64,000 nt of DNA from Bacillota bacterium (GCA_029974635.1 JARKQY010000055.1:109644-173643); one strand, 5' to 3'; positions 1-9,573 are shown, counted from the first letter of the stretch. Program-made: numbers and translations. The notes: generated from the sequence alone by a model not told the origin.

Positions 1-2
1 AT

Positions 3-452
3 GATTCCGAGGTTAAATTGGAATTAAAAATCCGGCAGTTGGACCGAATCTGGAATAGCGGAAACCGTTGGTTAGTAGCGGTTAATGCGTGCAAACTGTT
101 CATTAAAGCCCGAAGACGTTGGTATTATTGGTACCTGTTGGGCAGAATCTTCGGGGATCTTAAGTTTAAAAAGGTCATGATATTTTTATGGCATTACGGC
201 TTACATTTTGATCCCGGTTTCCCGTTATTAAAGGAAGTTGGACTCTATTACTGGAAAAAAAATCATTATGCCAAGTCCTTACCATTACTGCGAAAGGCGC
301 ATGAACTCCACAAGAGTGATCCCGATACAGCCAAGGCATATTTGCAAACTTTGATTAATTTAGGCGAAGTAAAGGAATTGCAAGCAAACATGCGGGTCTT
401 ATCCCAATTTGCCATCCCCGAAAAGTTGGCCCAGGAAGGAAGAATGAAATAG
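3..452 (+). CDS. 3' part of unknown TPR-like protein (partial)
   Basis: The frame is open to the left edge (the first full codon is at base 3), so the gene probably begins outside the window; a TTG at 18 is the first internal start but has no ribosome site. The visible part is rich in Trp, Tyr, Lys and Arg. Its second half (YYWKKNHYAKSLPLLRKAHEL...DTAKAYLQTLINLGEVKEL) has the helix-turn-helix rhythm of a tetratricopeptide-like repeat. I do not recognise a specific family. It ends about 100 bases before a strong hairpin, which separates it from the rimP operon. Confidence 0.55.
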   Translation, partial: DSEVKLELKIRQLDRIWNSGNRWLVAVNACKLFIKARRRWYYWYLLGRIFGDLKFKKVMIFLWHYGLHFDPGFPLLKEVGLYYWKKNHYAKSLPLLRKAHELHKSDPDTAKAYLQTLINLGEVKELQANMRVLSQFAIPEKLAQEGRMK

Positions 453-559
453 ATAATGGCTGATATATTCAGCCGTCGGAGTATTAGTTCATCGGCATCC
501 AAGAAAAACCTTGCCAAATCAATGTAATTGTGGTAAACTTATTTAAAGAATGATTCGTT

Positions 560-583
560 AAGGAGTGGGGAAACCCACTCCTT
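560..583 (+). terminator. Perfect 10-bp hairpin with GAAA loop before rimP
   Basis: AAGGAGTGGG, loop GAAA, then CCCACTCCTT form a perfect stem 33 bases before the rimP start. Only a weak T-run follows (CCGTTTG). It may terminate the upstream gene or be a leader hairpin of the nusA operon. Confidence 0.5.
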
Positions 584-616
584 CCGTTTGTAGAACTCAT
601 CAGGAGGTTGTAAATT

Positions 617-1138
617 TTGTCCCAGGGACGAATTGAAGCCCTCGTTGCCAACTTGGGGACGCCGTTGGCCGAAGACTTGGGCTACGAGTTGATAGATGTG
701 GAATATCGTAAAGAAGGACCGGACTGGATTTTACGATGTTCCATCGATTGCGAAACCGGGGTTGGGATTAACGAATGTCAACGGTTTAGCGAGGCTTTGG
801 AGAAATTACTCGACCAGGAAGACCCAATTCCCGGTCATTATTTATTAGAGATTTCCTCTCCCGGCGCCGAGCGGCCGTTGAAAAAAGACCGGGATTTTGA
901 AAGGTTTAGCGGAAGCCGGGCTGAAATTAAGCTTTTTCAGCCGCTTAACGGGCAAAAGATTTTTCACGGCCAACTCCTGGGGATTAAAAAGAATGAAACG
1001 GATCAGTCCATTCAGGTAATACTCAATAGTGATAACCGTATTGTGGAAATTCCACGACAAACCATCGCGAAGGCGCGGCTGGTGCAGGAATCAATAAATC
1101 CGAGTCAAAGTGGCAAAGGAGGCAAAAAAGGGAAATGA
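617..1138 (+). CDS. rimP: Ribosome maturation factor RimP
   Basis: A 173-residue protein of the RimP (YlxS/DUF150) family, which helps 30S subunits mature. Family features visible are the N-terminal LGYELIDVEYRKEGPDWILRC strand pattern, the conserved centre GINECQRFSEALEKLLD followed by YLLEISSPGAERPLKK, and a C-terminal SH3-like part. The TTG start is set by AGGAGG at 602-607, nine bases upstream. The Lys/Gly-rich tail overlaps nusA by ATGA. As first gene of the rimP-nusA-ylxR-ylxQ-infB-rbfA operon, its position alone is diagnostic. Confidence 0.95.
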   Translation: MSQGRIEALVANLGTPLAEDLGYELIDVEYRKEGPDWILRCSIDCETGVGINECQRFSEALEKLLDQEDPIPGHYLLEISSPGAERPLKKDRDFERFSGSRAEIKLFQPLNGQKIFHGQLLGIKKNETDQSIQVILNSDNRIVEIPRQTIAKARLVQESINPSQSGKGGKKGK

Positions 1139-2712
1139 ATCATGAGTTTATGGATGCTCTGGAGCAAGTCGAAAGAGAAAAGGGTATCAGCAAAGAGATA
1201 TTGCTGGATGCAATTGAAACCGCATTGGCTTCAGCCTATAAACGGGATCAAAAAGTTGCTCAGAGCATTGAGGTGCGGATTGCGCCTGATACTGGAGCTT
1301 TTCATGTCTATACTCACAAAACAGTGGTTGAAGAGGTGGAAGATGATAAAAACGAAATTGCCCTAAGCGATGCGCAAAAAATTAATCCCATATATGAATT
1401 GGGCGATTTGGTTGAATTCGAGATCTATCCAAAGGAATTTGGAAGAATTGCCGCTCAGACCGCTAAACAGGTTGTAGTGCAACGAATCCGGGAAGCGGAG
1501 CGCGGCATAATTTATGATGAATTTATCAACCGGGTCGGGGATTTGATTACCGGAATCATCCAACGGTTTGAGCAGCGAAATATTTACATCGATTTAGGCA
1601 GAATTGAAGGAATATTGCCGGCAAACGAGCAAATGCCCAATGAACATTATGAGCAAGGCATGAGAGTAAAGACCTTCGTGGTTGAAGTCAAAAAGACCAC
1701 CAAAGGGCCCCAGGTATTGCTCTCGAGGACTCGGACCGGTTTGTTGAAACGGCTTTTCGAGTTGGAAGTGCCGGAGATTCAGGATGGCTTAGTTGAGATT
1801 AAATCAGTCGCCCGTGAACCCGGGTATCGCTCAAAAATAGCCGTTTACAGCCGTGATCCGCAAATTGATCCGGTAGGAGCTTGTGTGGGTTCCCGGGGGA
1901 TACGGGTGCAAATGATTGTCCGGGAGTTAAAGGGGGAAAAAATCGATGTTATTCCCTGGAGTTTGGACCCCATTGAGTTTATCATCAATGCCTTAAGCCC
2001 GGCCAAGGTCAGTGAGGTTAAGATTCTACCTTCCAAGAAGACGGCCATTGTTATCGTCCCGGATTTTCAGCTTTCGCTGGCCATCGGGAAAGAAGGGCAA
2101 AATGCCCGTCTGGCAGCCAAACTTACCACCTGGAAAATTGATATTAAGAGTGAATCACAAGCTGCCCAACAATCGGAAGACATCGATCGACTCGTAAGAG
2201 ACGAGATCGGATTTAGGGATCTTGACTCCAAAACTCCAGTTTCCAATGAGCAGCCGGAGGATTATGAGCCGCTGTACGAAACCGAGGCCTTATCTGAACT
2301 GGAACGGGCTTATCAGGAAGTCACCGAAGAAACAACCGAGGAATGGTTGGAAGAGTTGCCGCCGGAAACCGTAGTGGAAGAGGATGAAGAAGAGATCGTT
2401 CCCAAGAAAAAGGTTAAGAAATCCAAGGGCCCATCCAAAATCCTTGCCCGGATCGAACTGGATGATGAACCGGTTTCTACTGAAGACGGCTACTTTTTTG
2501 CCGACGTTTTGGATGAACGGAAATCAGCCAAACAGAGCGCCGAATCTGAAGATGGCGGTGCAGAATCAACATCTGCTGAAGATAATGGCGACGGGGATAA
2601 TTCCCAAGGATTTACCATTGGGCAATTACTCGGTAAGGAATTAAGTAAACCCAAAATTAAGGACACCTCTGGCAAAGGGTCAAAGAGGGGGGCCAAAAAG
2701 GAAAAAGTATGA
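1135..2712 (+). CDS. nusA: Transcription termination/antitermination protein NusA
   Basis: NusA binds RNA polymerase and controls pausing, termination and antitermination. The order is an N-terminal polymerase-binding domain (1-125), an S1 domain (GDLITGIIQRFEQRNIYIDLG, from about 134), then KH1 and KH2 (DPVGACVGSRGIRVQMIVREL and LAIGKEGQNARLAAKLT). The core ends near residue 350. After it comes an unusual tail of about 170 residues: acidic (EEWLEELPPETVVEEDEEE), then Lys-rich, ending KGSKRGAKKEKV. Total length is 525, long for a Firmicutes NusA. It is translationally coupled: ATGA overlaps link it to rimP and ylxR. Confidence 0.97.
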   Translation: MNHEFMDALEQVEREKGISKEILLDAIETALASAYKRDQKVAQSIEVRIAPDTGAFHVYTHKTVVEEVEDDKNEIALSDAQKINPIYELGDLVEFEIYPKEFGRIAAQTAKQVVVQRIREAERGIIYDEFINRVGDLITGIIQRFEQRNIYIDLGRIEGILPANEQMPNEHYEQGMRVKTFVVEVKKTTKGPQVLLSRTRTGLLKRLFELEVPEIQDGLVEIKSVAREPGYRSKIAVYSRDPQIDPVGACVGSRGIRVQMIVRELKGEKIDVIPWSLDPIEFIINALSPAKVSEVKILPSKKTAIVIVPDFQLSLAIGKEGQNARLAAKLTTWKIDIKSESQAAQQSEDIDRLVRDEIGFRDLDSKTPVSNEQPEDYEPLYETEALSELERAYQEVTEETTEEWLEELPPETVVEEDEEEIVPKKKVKKSKGPSKILARIELDDEPVSTEDGYFFADVLDERKSAKQSAESEDGGAESTSAEDNGDGDNSQGFTIGQLLGKELSKPKIKDTSGKGSKRGAKKEKV

Positions 2713-2984
2713 AGACGAAAAAAGTGCCACTTCGGACCTGTTTGGGGTGTAAAACCGTGAAACCCAAAAAAGAACTGATCAGAATCGTCCGGACTCCCAA
2801 TGGCGAAGTTATTATTGACCCTACCGGAAAGAAATCCGGACGCGGCGCATATACCTGCCCGAACATCAATTGTTTGGAGCAGACCTTTAAAGGTTCATTA
2901 TTGGATTCGGCACTGGAAATCAAGTTGACCGAAGAGGCCAAAACCAATTTGCGTGAGGATTTGAAACGGTTATTTCATGAGTAA
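2709..2984 (+). CDS. ylxR: YlxR/RnpM RNA-binding protein (DUF448)
   Basis: A 91-residue protein of the YlxR family (in B. subtilis renamed RnpM, an RNase P modulator). Visible motifs are PLRTCLGCKTVKPKKELIRIVR at the start and the signature GRGAYTCPN in the middle. It starts on ATG overlapping the nusA stop (ATGA) and overlaps ylxQ by eight bases, so all three are coupled. The basic surface and conserved GRGAY motif fit RNA binding. Confidence 0.93.
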   Translation: MKTKKVPLRTCLGCKTVKPKKELIRIVRTPNGEVIIDPTGKKSGRGAYTCPNINCLEQTFKGSLLDSALEIKLTEEAKTNLREDLKRLFHE

Positions 2985-3318
2985 GATACAAACGATGTTA
3001 GGTTTTGCAGCGAAAGCCGGTCAATTGGTTACCGGTTCCACTGCTGTCGAAGTTGCGTTAAAAAAACACCGCGTATATTTAGTGATATGCGCCACCGATC
3101 TGGCAGCCCGCACTGTCAAAAAATTTAACTCGCTGTGCCAGTTCCACCGGATTGCGTTTTATAATTTCAGTACTCGTTCGGAACTTGGACAATGGATTGG
3201 AATTCCGGAGCGGGGGGTCATCGGGGTGGTTTCCAAACAGTTCGCCGGAACCATTGGTCGGTTACTTGACGATTTACGAGAGCAAGAAAATGAAAAACCT
3301 TTGAATGAAACAACTTAA
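2977..3318 (+). CDS. ylxQ: L7Ae-family ribosomal protein YlxQ
   Basis: A 113-residue member of the L7Ae/L30e/S12e/Gadd45 family that binds kink-turn RNA. The N-terminus MLGFAAKAGQLVTGSTAVEVALKKHRVYLVICATDLAARTVKKF follows the family pattern (GLAxKAGKLxxGxxxxxxAIKxxKAxLVIxAxDAS). It sits between ylxR and infB, its conserved place in Gram-positive bacteria. The start overlaps the ylxR end. The C-terminal Glu/Lys-rich extension is not conserved in type. Confidence 0.92.
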   Translation: MSKIQTMLGFAAKAGQLVTGSTAVEVALKKHRVYLVICATDLAARTVKKFNSLCQFHRIAFYNFSTRSELGQWIGIPERGVIGVVSKQFAGTIGRLLDDLREQENEKPLNETT

Positions 3319-3346
3319 GAGATATTAAAGATTGGGGTGATTCACC

Positions 3347-6019
3347 ATCAATAAAGTACGCGTTCATGAATTAAGCAAAGAGTTAGGGATACAGAGTAAG
3401 GATTTGATGAATTTCCTTAACAAACTTGGCGCGAATGTAAGAAACCATATGAGTACGATTGAAGATAATTTTGTGGATCAAGCACGACAGGCATTCCCGG
3501 CGGTTCAAAAGCAATCCCGGATCCCACAATTCGTGCGCGAAACACCGGCTGAACCGGTTAAACCCCAGGTCAAACCGGGAGTTCAAGCGCCGGCCAATCA
3601 GGCGGCGAAACCACAGCAGAAGCTGGTGGTAGATATTCCTAGAGTATTGCCCAAAAAAGAAGCGATTATACCGCCGCCGCGAAGTGAAAGTGAATATGCG
3701 GCAAAAGAGAAACCGGTTGAAAAGCCGGAACAGCTAATTAACCGTCCGCCCACCCGGCCCGGACAGGGGGATGTCGTTCGTCCAAGGCCTAATTTACCGC
3801 CCCGGGATATGCACGGCCGCGCTGGAGGCAGGCAGGGAGCAAACCAGGGAGCGCCGGTTCGGAAGCCCGCTTCCACCCAGCCGGTTCAAACCGGTCAAAC
3901 CGGTTATACCGGGCCGAAACATACCCCGGTATCCAATCAACCATCTAATAAATCCACCGGTTTCCGCCCACAAAATCAGCGACCAGGGCAGTCCCAAGGC
4001 AGGCCAGGGTATCAACCCGAGCGGCGCAGCGATAATATTTCGGATTCCAGAAGGGGAGTAGGTAATCCAGCCGCATCTCGAAAAGATACGCCGGCGGCCA
4101 GGCCTCCACAAAATCAACAACGGCCGAAAACAGGTCCGAATCAGGGCGGGCCAAGATCAGACGGCCGGGGTAATTTCAGATCGGATAACCGGTTTAATAG
4201 GCAACAATCTCAAAAAATGGCACCGTCGCATAAACAAAGGCCGCAAGGACCGGTTACCAGTGTTAAATCGGTGCAGTTGCCGGAATCAATGACTGTTAAA
4301 GATTTTTCGCAATTGATTGAGATTTCGGCTTCGGATGTTATTAAAAAATTGATTGGTTTAGGTGTAATGGCCACTATCAATCAAGAGATTGACCGGGATA
4401 CAATGACTTTAATTGCTAATGAGTATACCATTACAGCAACTGCCGCTCCTACCGAAGAACAAAAGTTACAAGTTGAAGAGGTTGAAGATGATCCCAAATC
4501 ATTGGTTCACCGCCCTCCGATTGTCACCATTATGGGGCATGTCGATCATGGAAAAACTTCATTATTGGATGCCATTCGGGAGGCTAACGTGATCGCCTCC
4601 GAAGCGGGCGGGATCACCCAACATATCGGCGCCTATCAGGTTGAACTCAATGAACGGAAAATTACTTTTTTGGATACCCCCGGTCACGAAGCCTTTACGG
4701 CCATGAGAGCCCGTGGCGCACAGGCTACCGATATCGCCGTGTTGGTGGTAGCCGCCGATGACGGAGTAATGCCGCAGACAATTGAAGCTCTTAATCACGC
4801 CAAGGACGCCAATGTCGCAATTATTGTGGCCATCAATAAAATGGATAAACCGGGCGCCAACCCGGATCGCATTAAACAGGATTTGACCGAGTACGGCCTG
4901 GTATCCGAAGAGTGGGGCGGTGATACCATTTTCGTTCCGGTCTCCGCCAAAAAGCGAATTGGGATTGAAAACTTGCTGGAAATGATTCTGTTAGTAGCTG
5001 ATGTAAAAGATTTCAAAGCCAATCCGAACCGTGCCGCAAAAGGTACCATCATTGAAGCTCAGCTTGATAAAGGGCACGGCCCGGTGGCCACGGTTCTAGT
5101 TCAAAACGGTACCTTGGAGCTGGGGGATTCCATAATCGCCGGCACCGCCGTTGGAAGAGTTAGGGCTTTGATTAACGATAAGGGAAAACGGGTTAAAAAG
5201 GCGGGCCCGTCAACGCCGGTAGAAGTTATCGGTTTTAACGAACTTCCCGGCGCCGGTGATATCATGCATGTGATTACCGAAGATCGTATGGCCCGGGAAC
5301 TTGCCGATAAACGTTCCCAGTTCAAGCGGGAAAGCGAGTTAAAGAGGAACCAGAAGGTCACTCTGGATGATCTTTTTACCAAGATTAAGGAAGGCGAGAT
5401 CAAGGATCTAAAAATTGTTCTCAAAGCTGATGTTCAGGGTTCAGTGGAAGCCATCAGACAATCATTGGAACGTCTCTCCAACAATGAGGTCAGGGTCAAG
5501 GTTATCCATGGCGGGGTTGGAGGCATCGGCGAAGGCGATGTCATGCTGGCGTCCGCTTCAAATGCAATTATTATCGGTTTTAATGTAAGGCCGGATCCGC
5601 TTGCGAAGAGAACTGCGGATAAGGAAAACGTGGATATCCGTCTTTACCGTATTATTTACAATATTATCGAGGATGTACAAAAGGCGATGGAAGGCATGCT
5701 GGCTCCTCAATATAAAGAAGTGGTCAATGGGCGGGCCGAAATCCGGTTGGTTTATAAAGTGCCCAAAGTGGGGAACATTGCCGGCTGCTTTGTAGTCGAA
5801 GGTAAAATAATGCGCAATAATGATATTCGCTTGATTCGGGACAATATTGTAATTCACGAAGGCAAAATCGAATCCTTAAGACGGTTTAAAGATGATGCCC
5901 GGGAAGTGGCGGAAGGCTTTGAATGCGGTATTGGTCTTGAAAAGTTTGGTGATATCAAGGAAGGCGATATTATTGAAGCTTTCTCCATGGAAGAAATCAA
6001 ACGGATGGCTCTGAAATGA
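3347..6019 (+). CDS. infB: Translation initiation factor IF-2, probable ATC start
   Basis: IF-2 is the GTPase that delivers initiator tRNA. From 3347 the frame encodes [19 protein letters not shown], the conserved IF2_N domain (compare the KxRVYExAKxLxxxSKEL pattern). No ATG, GTG or TTG exists between an in-frame TGA at 3338-3340 and a TTG at 3404, which would cut this domain in half. ATC at 3347 lies six bases after GGGGTGAT (3334-3341), a good ribosome site, so I infer an ATC start and 890 residues. A Pro/Arg/Gln/Gly-rich linker spans about residues 70-300. A second IF2_N domain follows, then the G domain ([12 protein letters not shown] near 396, DTPGHE, NKMDKP) and domains II-IV. Confidence 0.95.
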   Translation: MNKVRVHELSKELGIQSKDLMNFLNKLGANVRNHMSTIEDNFVDQARQAFPAVQKQSRIPQFVRETPAEPVKPQVKPGVQAPANQAAKPQQKLVVDIPRVLPKKEAIIPPPRSESEYAAKEKPVEKPEQLINRPPTRPGQGDVVRPRPNLPPRDMHGRAGGRQGANQGAPVRKPASTQPVQTGQTGYTGPKHTPVSNQPSNKSTGFRPQNQRPGQSQGRPGYQPERRSDNISDSRRGVGNPAASRKDTPAARPPQNQQRPKTGPNQGGPRSDGRGNFRSDNRFNRQQSQKMAPSHKQRPQGPVTSVKSVQLPESMTVKDFSQLIEISASDVIKKLIGLGVMATINQEIDRDTMTLIANEYTITATAAPTEEQKLQVEEVEDDPKSLVHRPPIVTIMGHVDHGKTSLLDAIREANVIASEAGGITQHIGAYQVELNERKITFLDTPGHEAFTAMRARGAQATDIAVLVVAADDGVMPQTIEALNHAKDANVAIIVAINKMDKPGANPDRIKQDLTEYGLVSEEWGGDTIFVPVSAKKRIGIENLLEMILLVADVKDFKANPNRAAKGTIIEAQLDKGHGPVATVLVQNGTLELGDSIIAGTAVGRVRALINDKGKRVKKAGPSTPVEVIGFNELPGAGDIMHVITEDRMARELADKRSQFKRESELKRNQKVTLDDLFTKIKEGEIKDLKIVLKADVQGSVEAIRQSLERLSNNEVRVKVIHGGVGGIGEGDVMLASASNAIIIGFNVRPDPLAKRTADKENVDIRLYRIIYNIIEDVQKAMEGMLAPQYKEVVNGRAEIRLVYKVPKVGNIAGCFVVEGKIMRNNDIRLIRDNIVIHEGKIESLRRFKDDAREVAEGFECGIGLEKFGDIKEGDIIEAFSMEEIKRMALK

Positions 6020-6046
6020 CGAATTTTTGAGATAGGAGGGATCATC

Positions 6047-6400
6047 ATGGCGGAACACCGTTTAGAACGGCTGCGGGAGCTTATCAAATCCGAGTTCGGC
6101 CAGATACTCCAGCGGGATCTAAAAGATCCGCGTATTGGATTTGTTAGTGTCACCGATGTTGAATTATCCAACGATTATGGTCATGTAAAAATATTTGTGA
6201 GCATTATGGGTGATGATGAGGCCAAACGTTTGACAATGGAAGGTTTGGAAAGCGCTAAAGGATTTATCCGGACCGAATTGGGAAAGCGGATCCGGTTACG
6301 GCATACACCTGAGGTCCATTTAATTGCGGATAACTCCATCGAACGGGGATCCAGAATATTTCAGTTATTGGAAGAAGTTAAGAAAAATCAAGGAGAGTGA
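6047..6400 (+). CDS. rbfA: 30S ribosome-binding factor RbfA
   Basis: RbfA (117 residues) is a KH-like cold-shock and 30S assembly factor. Recognisable parts are RLRELIKSEFGQILQRDLKDPRIGFVSVTDVELSNDYGHVKIFVSIMG and RIRLRHTPEVHLIADNSIERGSRIFQLLEEV (family HDxSIE becomes ADNSIE). A GATAGGAGG site at 6030-6038 precedes the ATG. It follows infB by 27 bases and is followed directly by nrnA, the standard order. Confidence 0.95.
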   Translation: MAEHRLERLRELIKSEFGQILQRDLKDPRIGFVSVTDVELSNDYGHVKIFVSIMGDDEAKRLTMEGLESAKGFIRTELGKRIRLRHTPEVHLIADNSIERGSRIFQLLEEVKKNQGE

Positions 6401-6407
6401 ATTTGGA

Positions 6408-7382
6408 TTGAACTCCCAATTCCAGGAGTTTCAACGTATTATTGCTTCCAAAGAAGGGTTTTTAATCAGTTGCCATGTTCATCCGGATGGAGATGGAATT
6501 GGGTCTTTGTTGGCATTGGGTGCGGTTCTTTTTAAGATGGGGAAAAATGTGCGGTTGGTTTGTACCGATGACGTTCCCAGTGTTTATGGCTTTCTGGAAG
6601 ATAACTCGCCGGTTGCAATCTCGCAAGGTTTTGACGAACCCCCGGAGGTTTTGATATGTGTCGATTGTGCTGAAAGAGAACGGGTTGCTATTTCTGCCGA
6701 TATCTGGAACCGGCGCAACCTATTTATCATCAATATTGACCATCATATTACCAACGCCGGGTTTGGTCATTTGAACATTATTGATTCGAATGCCGCGGCA
6801 ACGGGAGAAATCATTCTTCAGCTGTTGAAGGAGTTGCAATTGCCGGTGAATCACCAAGTCGCATTGGCATTGTATACTGCCATCGCCACCGATACCGGCT
6901 TTTTTCGCTATGCCAATACTTCGGCTGAAACTTTGGAATCCTGTTCTTATTTGGTGAAAACTTTTCAAATCGAGCCTGCAAAAGTGGCTGAGCAGGTCCA
7001 TGAACAAAAAAGTTATAATTCCGTTCGGCTTCTGGGTGAGGTATTAAATACACTTTGTTTGGGTCTTGACGGTAAGGTCGCATGGTCGGTTTTGGATCAG
7101 CAAATGCTTGCTAAATATCCGGTGGAGAACGAGGAAACCGAAAGCTACGTTAATTATGCCCGCTCCATCGAAGGTGTTGAAATAGGGATTTTGTTTAAAG
7201 AGTTGCGTCCCAACCAAATCAAGTTAAGCTGGCGATCCACTTCGGCGGTTGATGTCAGTAAACTGGCTTCTAATTTTGGCGGAGGCGGCCACGCCCGGGC
7301 TGCGGGTTGCACCATTAACGGTTCGTTACCCGAAGTAATCGATAAAGTACTTCATTTTGTGACAGATTTTTACGGGTATTAA
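6408..7382 (+). CDS. nrnA: DHH-family oligoribonuclease/pAp phosphatase NrnA
   Basis: A 324-residue DHH/DHHA1 phosphoesterase like B. subtilis NrnA, which degrades very short RNAs and dephosphorylates 3'-phosphoadenosine 5'-phosphate. Metal-binding motifs are CHVHPDGDGIGS near the N-terminus, CVDCAE, and IDHHITNAGFG (the DHH signature); the DHHA1 end has GGGGHARAAG. I chose TTG at 6408 because AAGGAGAG (6390-6397) lies ten bases upstream; upstream codons overlap rbfA and lack homology. It sits between rbfA and truB as in other Firmicutes. Confidence 0.92.
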   Translation: MNSQFQEFQRIIASKEGFLISCHVHPDGDGIGSLLALGAVLFKMGKNVRLVCTDDVPSVYGFLEDNSPVAISQGFDEPPEVLICVDCAERERVAISADIWNRRNLFIINIDHHITNAGFGHLNIIDSNAAATGEIILQLLKELQLPVNHQVALALYTAIATDTGFFRYANTSAETLESCSYLVKTFQIEPAKVAEQVHEQKSYNSVRLLGEVLNTLCLGLDGKVAWSVLDQQMLAKYPVENEETESYVNYARSIEGVEIGILFKELRPNQIKLSWRSTSAVDVSKLASNFGGGGHARAAGCTINGSLPEVIDKVLHFVTDFYGY

Positions 7383-7384
7383 TC

Positions 7385-8305
7385 ATGTGGCATGGCATAC
7401 TGGTTGTAAATAAGGAGCGGGGCGTAACCTCGCATCACGTAGTTGTAAAATTACGCCAGGTATTAAGTCAAAAGGCCATCGGTCATACCGGAACCCTGGA
7501 TCCGGAGGCAACCGGCGTCTTGGTGGTAGGATTGGGGCAGGCAACTCGTTCCTTGCCTTTTTTAAATGAATCCGTGAAGGTATACCGGGCTGAAATCGTT
7601 CTTGGGCGGGCTACCGATACTCAGGATGCAACCGGAACCGTCACCGCGGAGAAGAGAGATTTTTTCATTTCCGCCAGTGAACTTGAAAAAGCTCTCCGCC
7701 AATTAACCGGCGAAATCGGTCAAATTCCCCCGATGTTTTCCGCGGTGAAGGTTAACGGCCAAAAACTATATGATCTGGCCCGCCAAGGACTGGAAATCCA
7801 CCGGAACTCCCGGATCATCAAAGTGCATCACTGGCATATTTTGAATCCTCAAGCCGGATATGAATATCAATCCCGGATCCAATGTGCGATAACTTGTTCC
7901 AAAGGGACGTATGTCCGGACTTTAATTCATGATTTAGGGGTCCTGCTGGGATGCGGAGCGCATATGGGGAGTTTAATCCGTTTGAAATCCGGTGATTTTC
8001 AGTTGGAGGATGCGCATACCTTTGCCCGGATTGAGGACTACTATAAGCGGGGACAATTTGCCGAGCTTTTGATCTCGATGAATACGGCATTAAGCCATTT
8101 ATTTCCCATTTGGGTTCGGGATGAAGATTTAGTCAAAATTAATAACGGCGGTAAACTTTCTTTTGATAAGTATCCGGGTGATTTAAAAGTGGGCGCTTTG
8201 GGCCGAATCGTGGATCAATTCTCCAATGTAATCGCGGTGGTTCAATTGGAAAATGCGGGTACGCATCTATTCTGGCAGCCAGTCAAGGTGTTTAAGTATT
8301 CATAG
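7385..8305 (+). CDS. truB: tRNA pseudouridine-55 synthase TruB
   Basis: TruB makes pseudouridine 55 in the T-loop of tRNAs. The protein (306 residues) has GILVVNKERGVTSHHVV, the catalytic motif GHTGTLDPEATGVLVVGLGQATR with its active Asp, and GEIGQIPPMFSAVKVNGQKLYDLARQG. A CSKGTYVRTLIHDLG motif follows and a PUA-like C-terminal domain begins near residue 235. It starts two bases after the nrnA stop. Confidence 0.95.
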   Translation: MWHGILVVNKERGVTSHHVVVKLRQVLSQKAIGHTGTLDPEATGVLVVGLGQATRSLPFLNESVKVYRAEIVLGRATDTQDATGTVTAEKRDFFISASELEKALRQLTGEIGQIPPMFSAVKVNGQKLYDLARQGLEIHRNSRIIKVHHWHILNPQAGYEYQSRIQCAITCSKGTYVRTLIHDLGVLLGCGAHMGSLIRLKSGDFQLEDAHTFARIEDYYKRGQFAELLISMNTALSHLFPIWVRDEDLVKINNGGKLSFDKYPGDLKVGALGRIVDQFSNVIAVVQLENAGTHLFWQPVKVFKYS

Positions 8306-8341
8306 TTTTATCAATCAAAATAACAAGGTGTAGTTTTTCAA

Positions 8342-9289
8342 ATGCAATTATGGGATTCGGTCCATCACGCAACAACATATCTGAAGTCCATTGATGCGCA
8401 AACGGTAGTTACTGTCGGTAATTTTGACGGGATTCACCGCGGGCATCGGGCTATCATTCAAAGAGTATTGTCACGCACTCGTGAAATGACTTCCAATGGA
8501 AAAGTCATCGCAGTCGTACTTACTTTTACCGGTCATACCGATTATTTTTGGGGTTCTAAACCGCTGATAATCAATACTCCGGAGATTCGCCGCCGGATTT
8601 TGGCGGATCTGGGAATTGACGCACTGCTTGAACTAAACTTTGATCATGATTTTGCAGGCTTAGTTCCGGTTGATTTTTTAGACCGTTTTCTAAAAAAAGG
8701 CCTTCAATCTGCCGGAGTCGTGGTGGGATATGATTTCAAATTTGGGGCTGAAGGTGCGGGTGATTTTCAATTGCTGCAGCGCTGGGGAATTGAGTCCGGA
8801 GTTGCAGTCGAACAGATCCCGCCGGTATTCGAGGGAGAAACCATTATCTCCAGTTCTAAAATCCGGGAATTATTGACTGCGGGTCAGATCGAAGCCGCCA
8901 ACCGGATGTTGGGCTACCCATTCATCATTGAGGGCGAGATCGTGAGAGGGGAACAACGCGGCCGCAAACTAGGATTTCCCACCGCAAATATGATGAGATC
9001 CCCCGGATATATCATGCCGCGTTACGGCGTCTACCTGGTCCGATTCATTTGTGACGGGGAATCGTATTTTGGCATTGCTAATGTTGGAGTTAAACCTACC
9101 TTTGGCACATATGATCCTTTAGTTGAAGTGTTTTTGTTCAATGCCCAATTGGACTTATACGCAAAGCCGGCGCAGGTTGAGTTTTTACGTTTTATCCGGC
9201 CTGAAGTCCGTTTTACGGATACTGCTGCGCTTGTTGCTCAAATGAACCAGGATGTAATGAAGGCCCGTGATATGATGAATGATGTATAA
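8342..9289 (+). CDS. ribF: Bifunctional riboflavin kinase/FAD synthetase RibF
   Basis: RibF converts riboflavin to FMN, then FAD. The N-terminal nucleotidyltransferase domain has GNFDGIHRGHRAIIQ and, later, IISSSKIRELLTAGQIEAANRMLGYPF; the C-terminal flavokinase domain has GRKLGFPTANM and GVYLVRF...GIANVGVKPTFG. At 315 residues it has full family length. It is the last gene of the operon. Its stop codon lies inside a hairpin arm. Confidence 0.95.
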   Translation: MQLWDSVHHATTYLKSIDAQTVVTVGNFDGIHRGHRAIIQRVLSRTREMTSNGKVIAVVLTFTGHTDYFWGSKPLIINTPEIRRRILADLGIDALLELNFDHDFAGLVPVDFLDRFLKKGLQSAGVVVGYDFKFGAEGAGDFQLLQRWGIESGVAVEQIPPVFEGETIISSSKIRELLTAGQIEAANRMLGYPFIIEGEIVRGEQRGRKLGFPTANMMRSPGYIMPRYGVYLVRFICDGESYFGIANVGVKPTFGTYDPLVEVFLFNAQLDLYAKPAQVEFLRFIRPEVRFTDTAALVAQMNQDVMKARDMMNDV

Positions 9290-9320
9290 CGTCCTTAAAT
9301 AAGGACGTTAAAGGACGTTA
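9287..9320 (+). terminator. Hairpin overlapping the ribF stop, with a duplicated right arm
   Basis: TAACGTCCTT (9287-9296) pairs perfectly with AAGGACGTTA (9301-9310). The same right arm is repeated immediately at 9311-9320, so two alternative hairpins are possible. No T-run follows. It may end or stabilise the operon transcript. Confidence 0.4.
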
Positions 9321-9450
9321 CGAATCGAGGTTCAATCGCCGGCAGGAAGCGACTGTAAATTTATTTCGATGGTTAAATTCTAGTTACAATGGTAAAAATT
9401 TATTTATCGAAGAAGGATCTGGCTATAGAATAGAGAATCATAATGGCGTT

Positions 9451-9510
9451 TGTGTTTCATGTTAATTGTGTGTTAAGTTTTGCGGTTTGTGTTAGTTGTG
9501 TGTTGAATTT
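9451..9510 (+). repeat. Imperfect 30-bp tandem duplication upstream of ppdK
   Basis: The block 9461-9480 recurs at 9491-9510 with 17 of 20 positions identical (core TTGTGTGTT), and the ten bases before each copy are also similar. It lies in the 284-base gap between ribF and ppdK, which is otherwise AT-rich and holds no gene I can see. It could be a regulatory site or a simple duplication. Confidence 0.55.
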
Positions 9511-9573
9511 TATTGTTTTAGCACAAGCAAAATACATATTTCTGGATAAATAAAAAACATAGGAGGAATTGAG

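Noticed and set aside
3404..3409. TTG/ATG at 3404/3407 as the infB start
   Set aside because: It removes half of the conserved IF2_N domain and the nearest AAGGA is only one to four bases upstream.
3600..4250. Long frames within the infB linker on other strands
   Set aside because: They are by-products of the Pro/Arg/Gly-rich linker codons, with no starts of their own.
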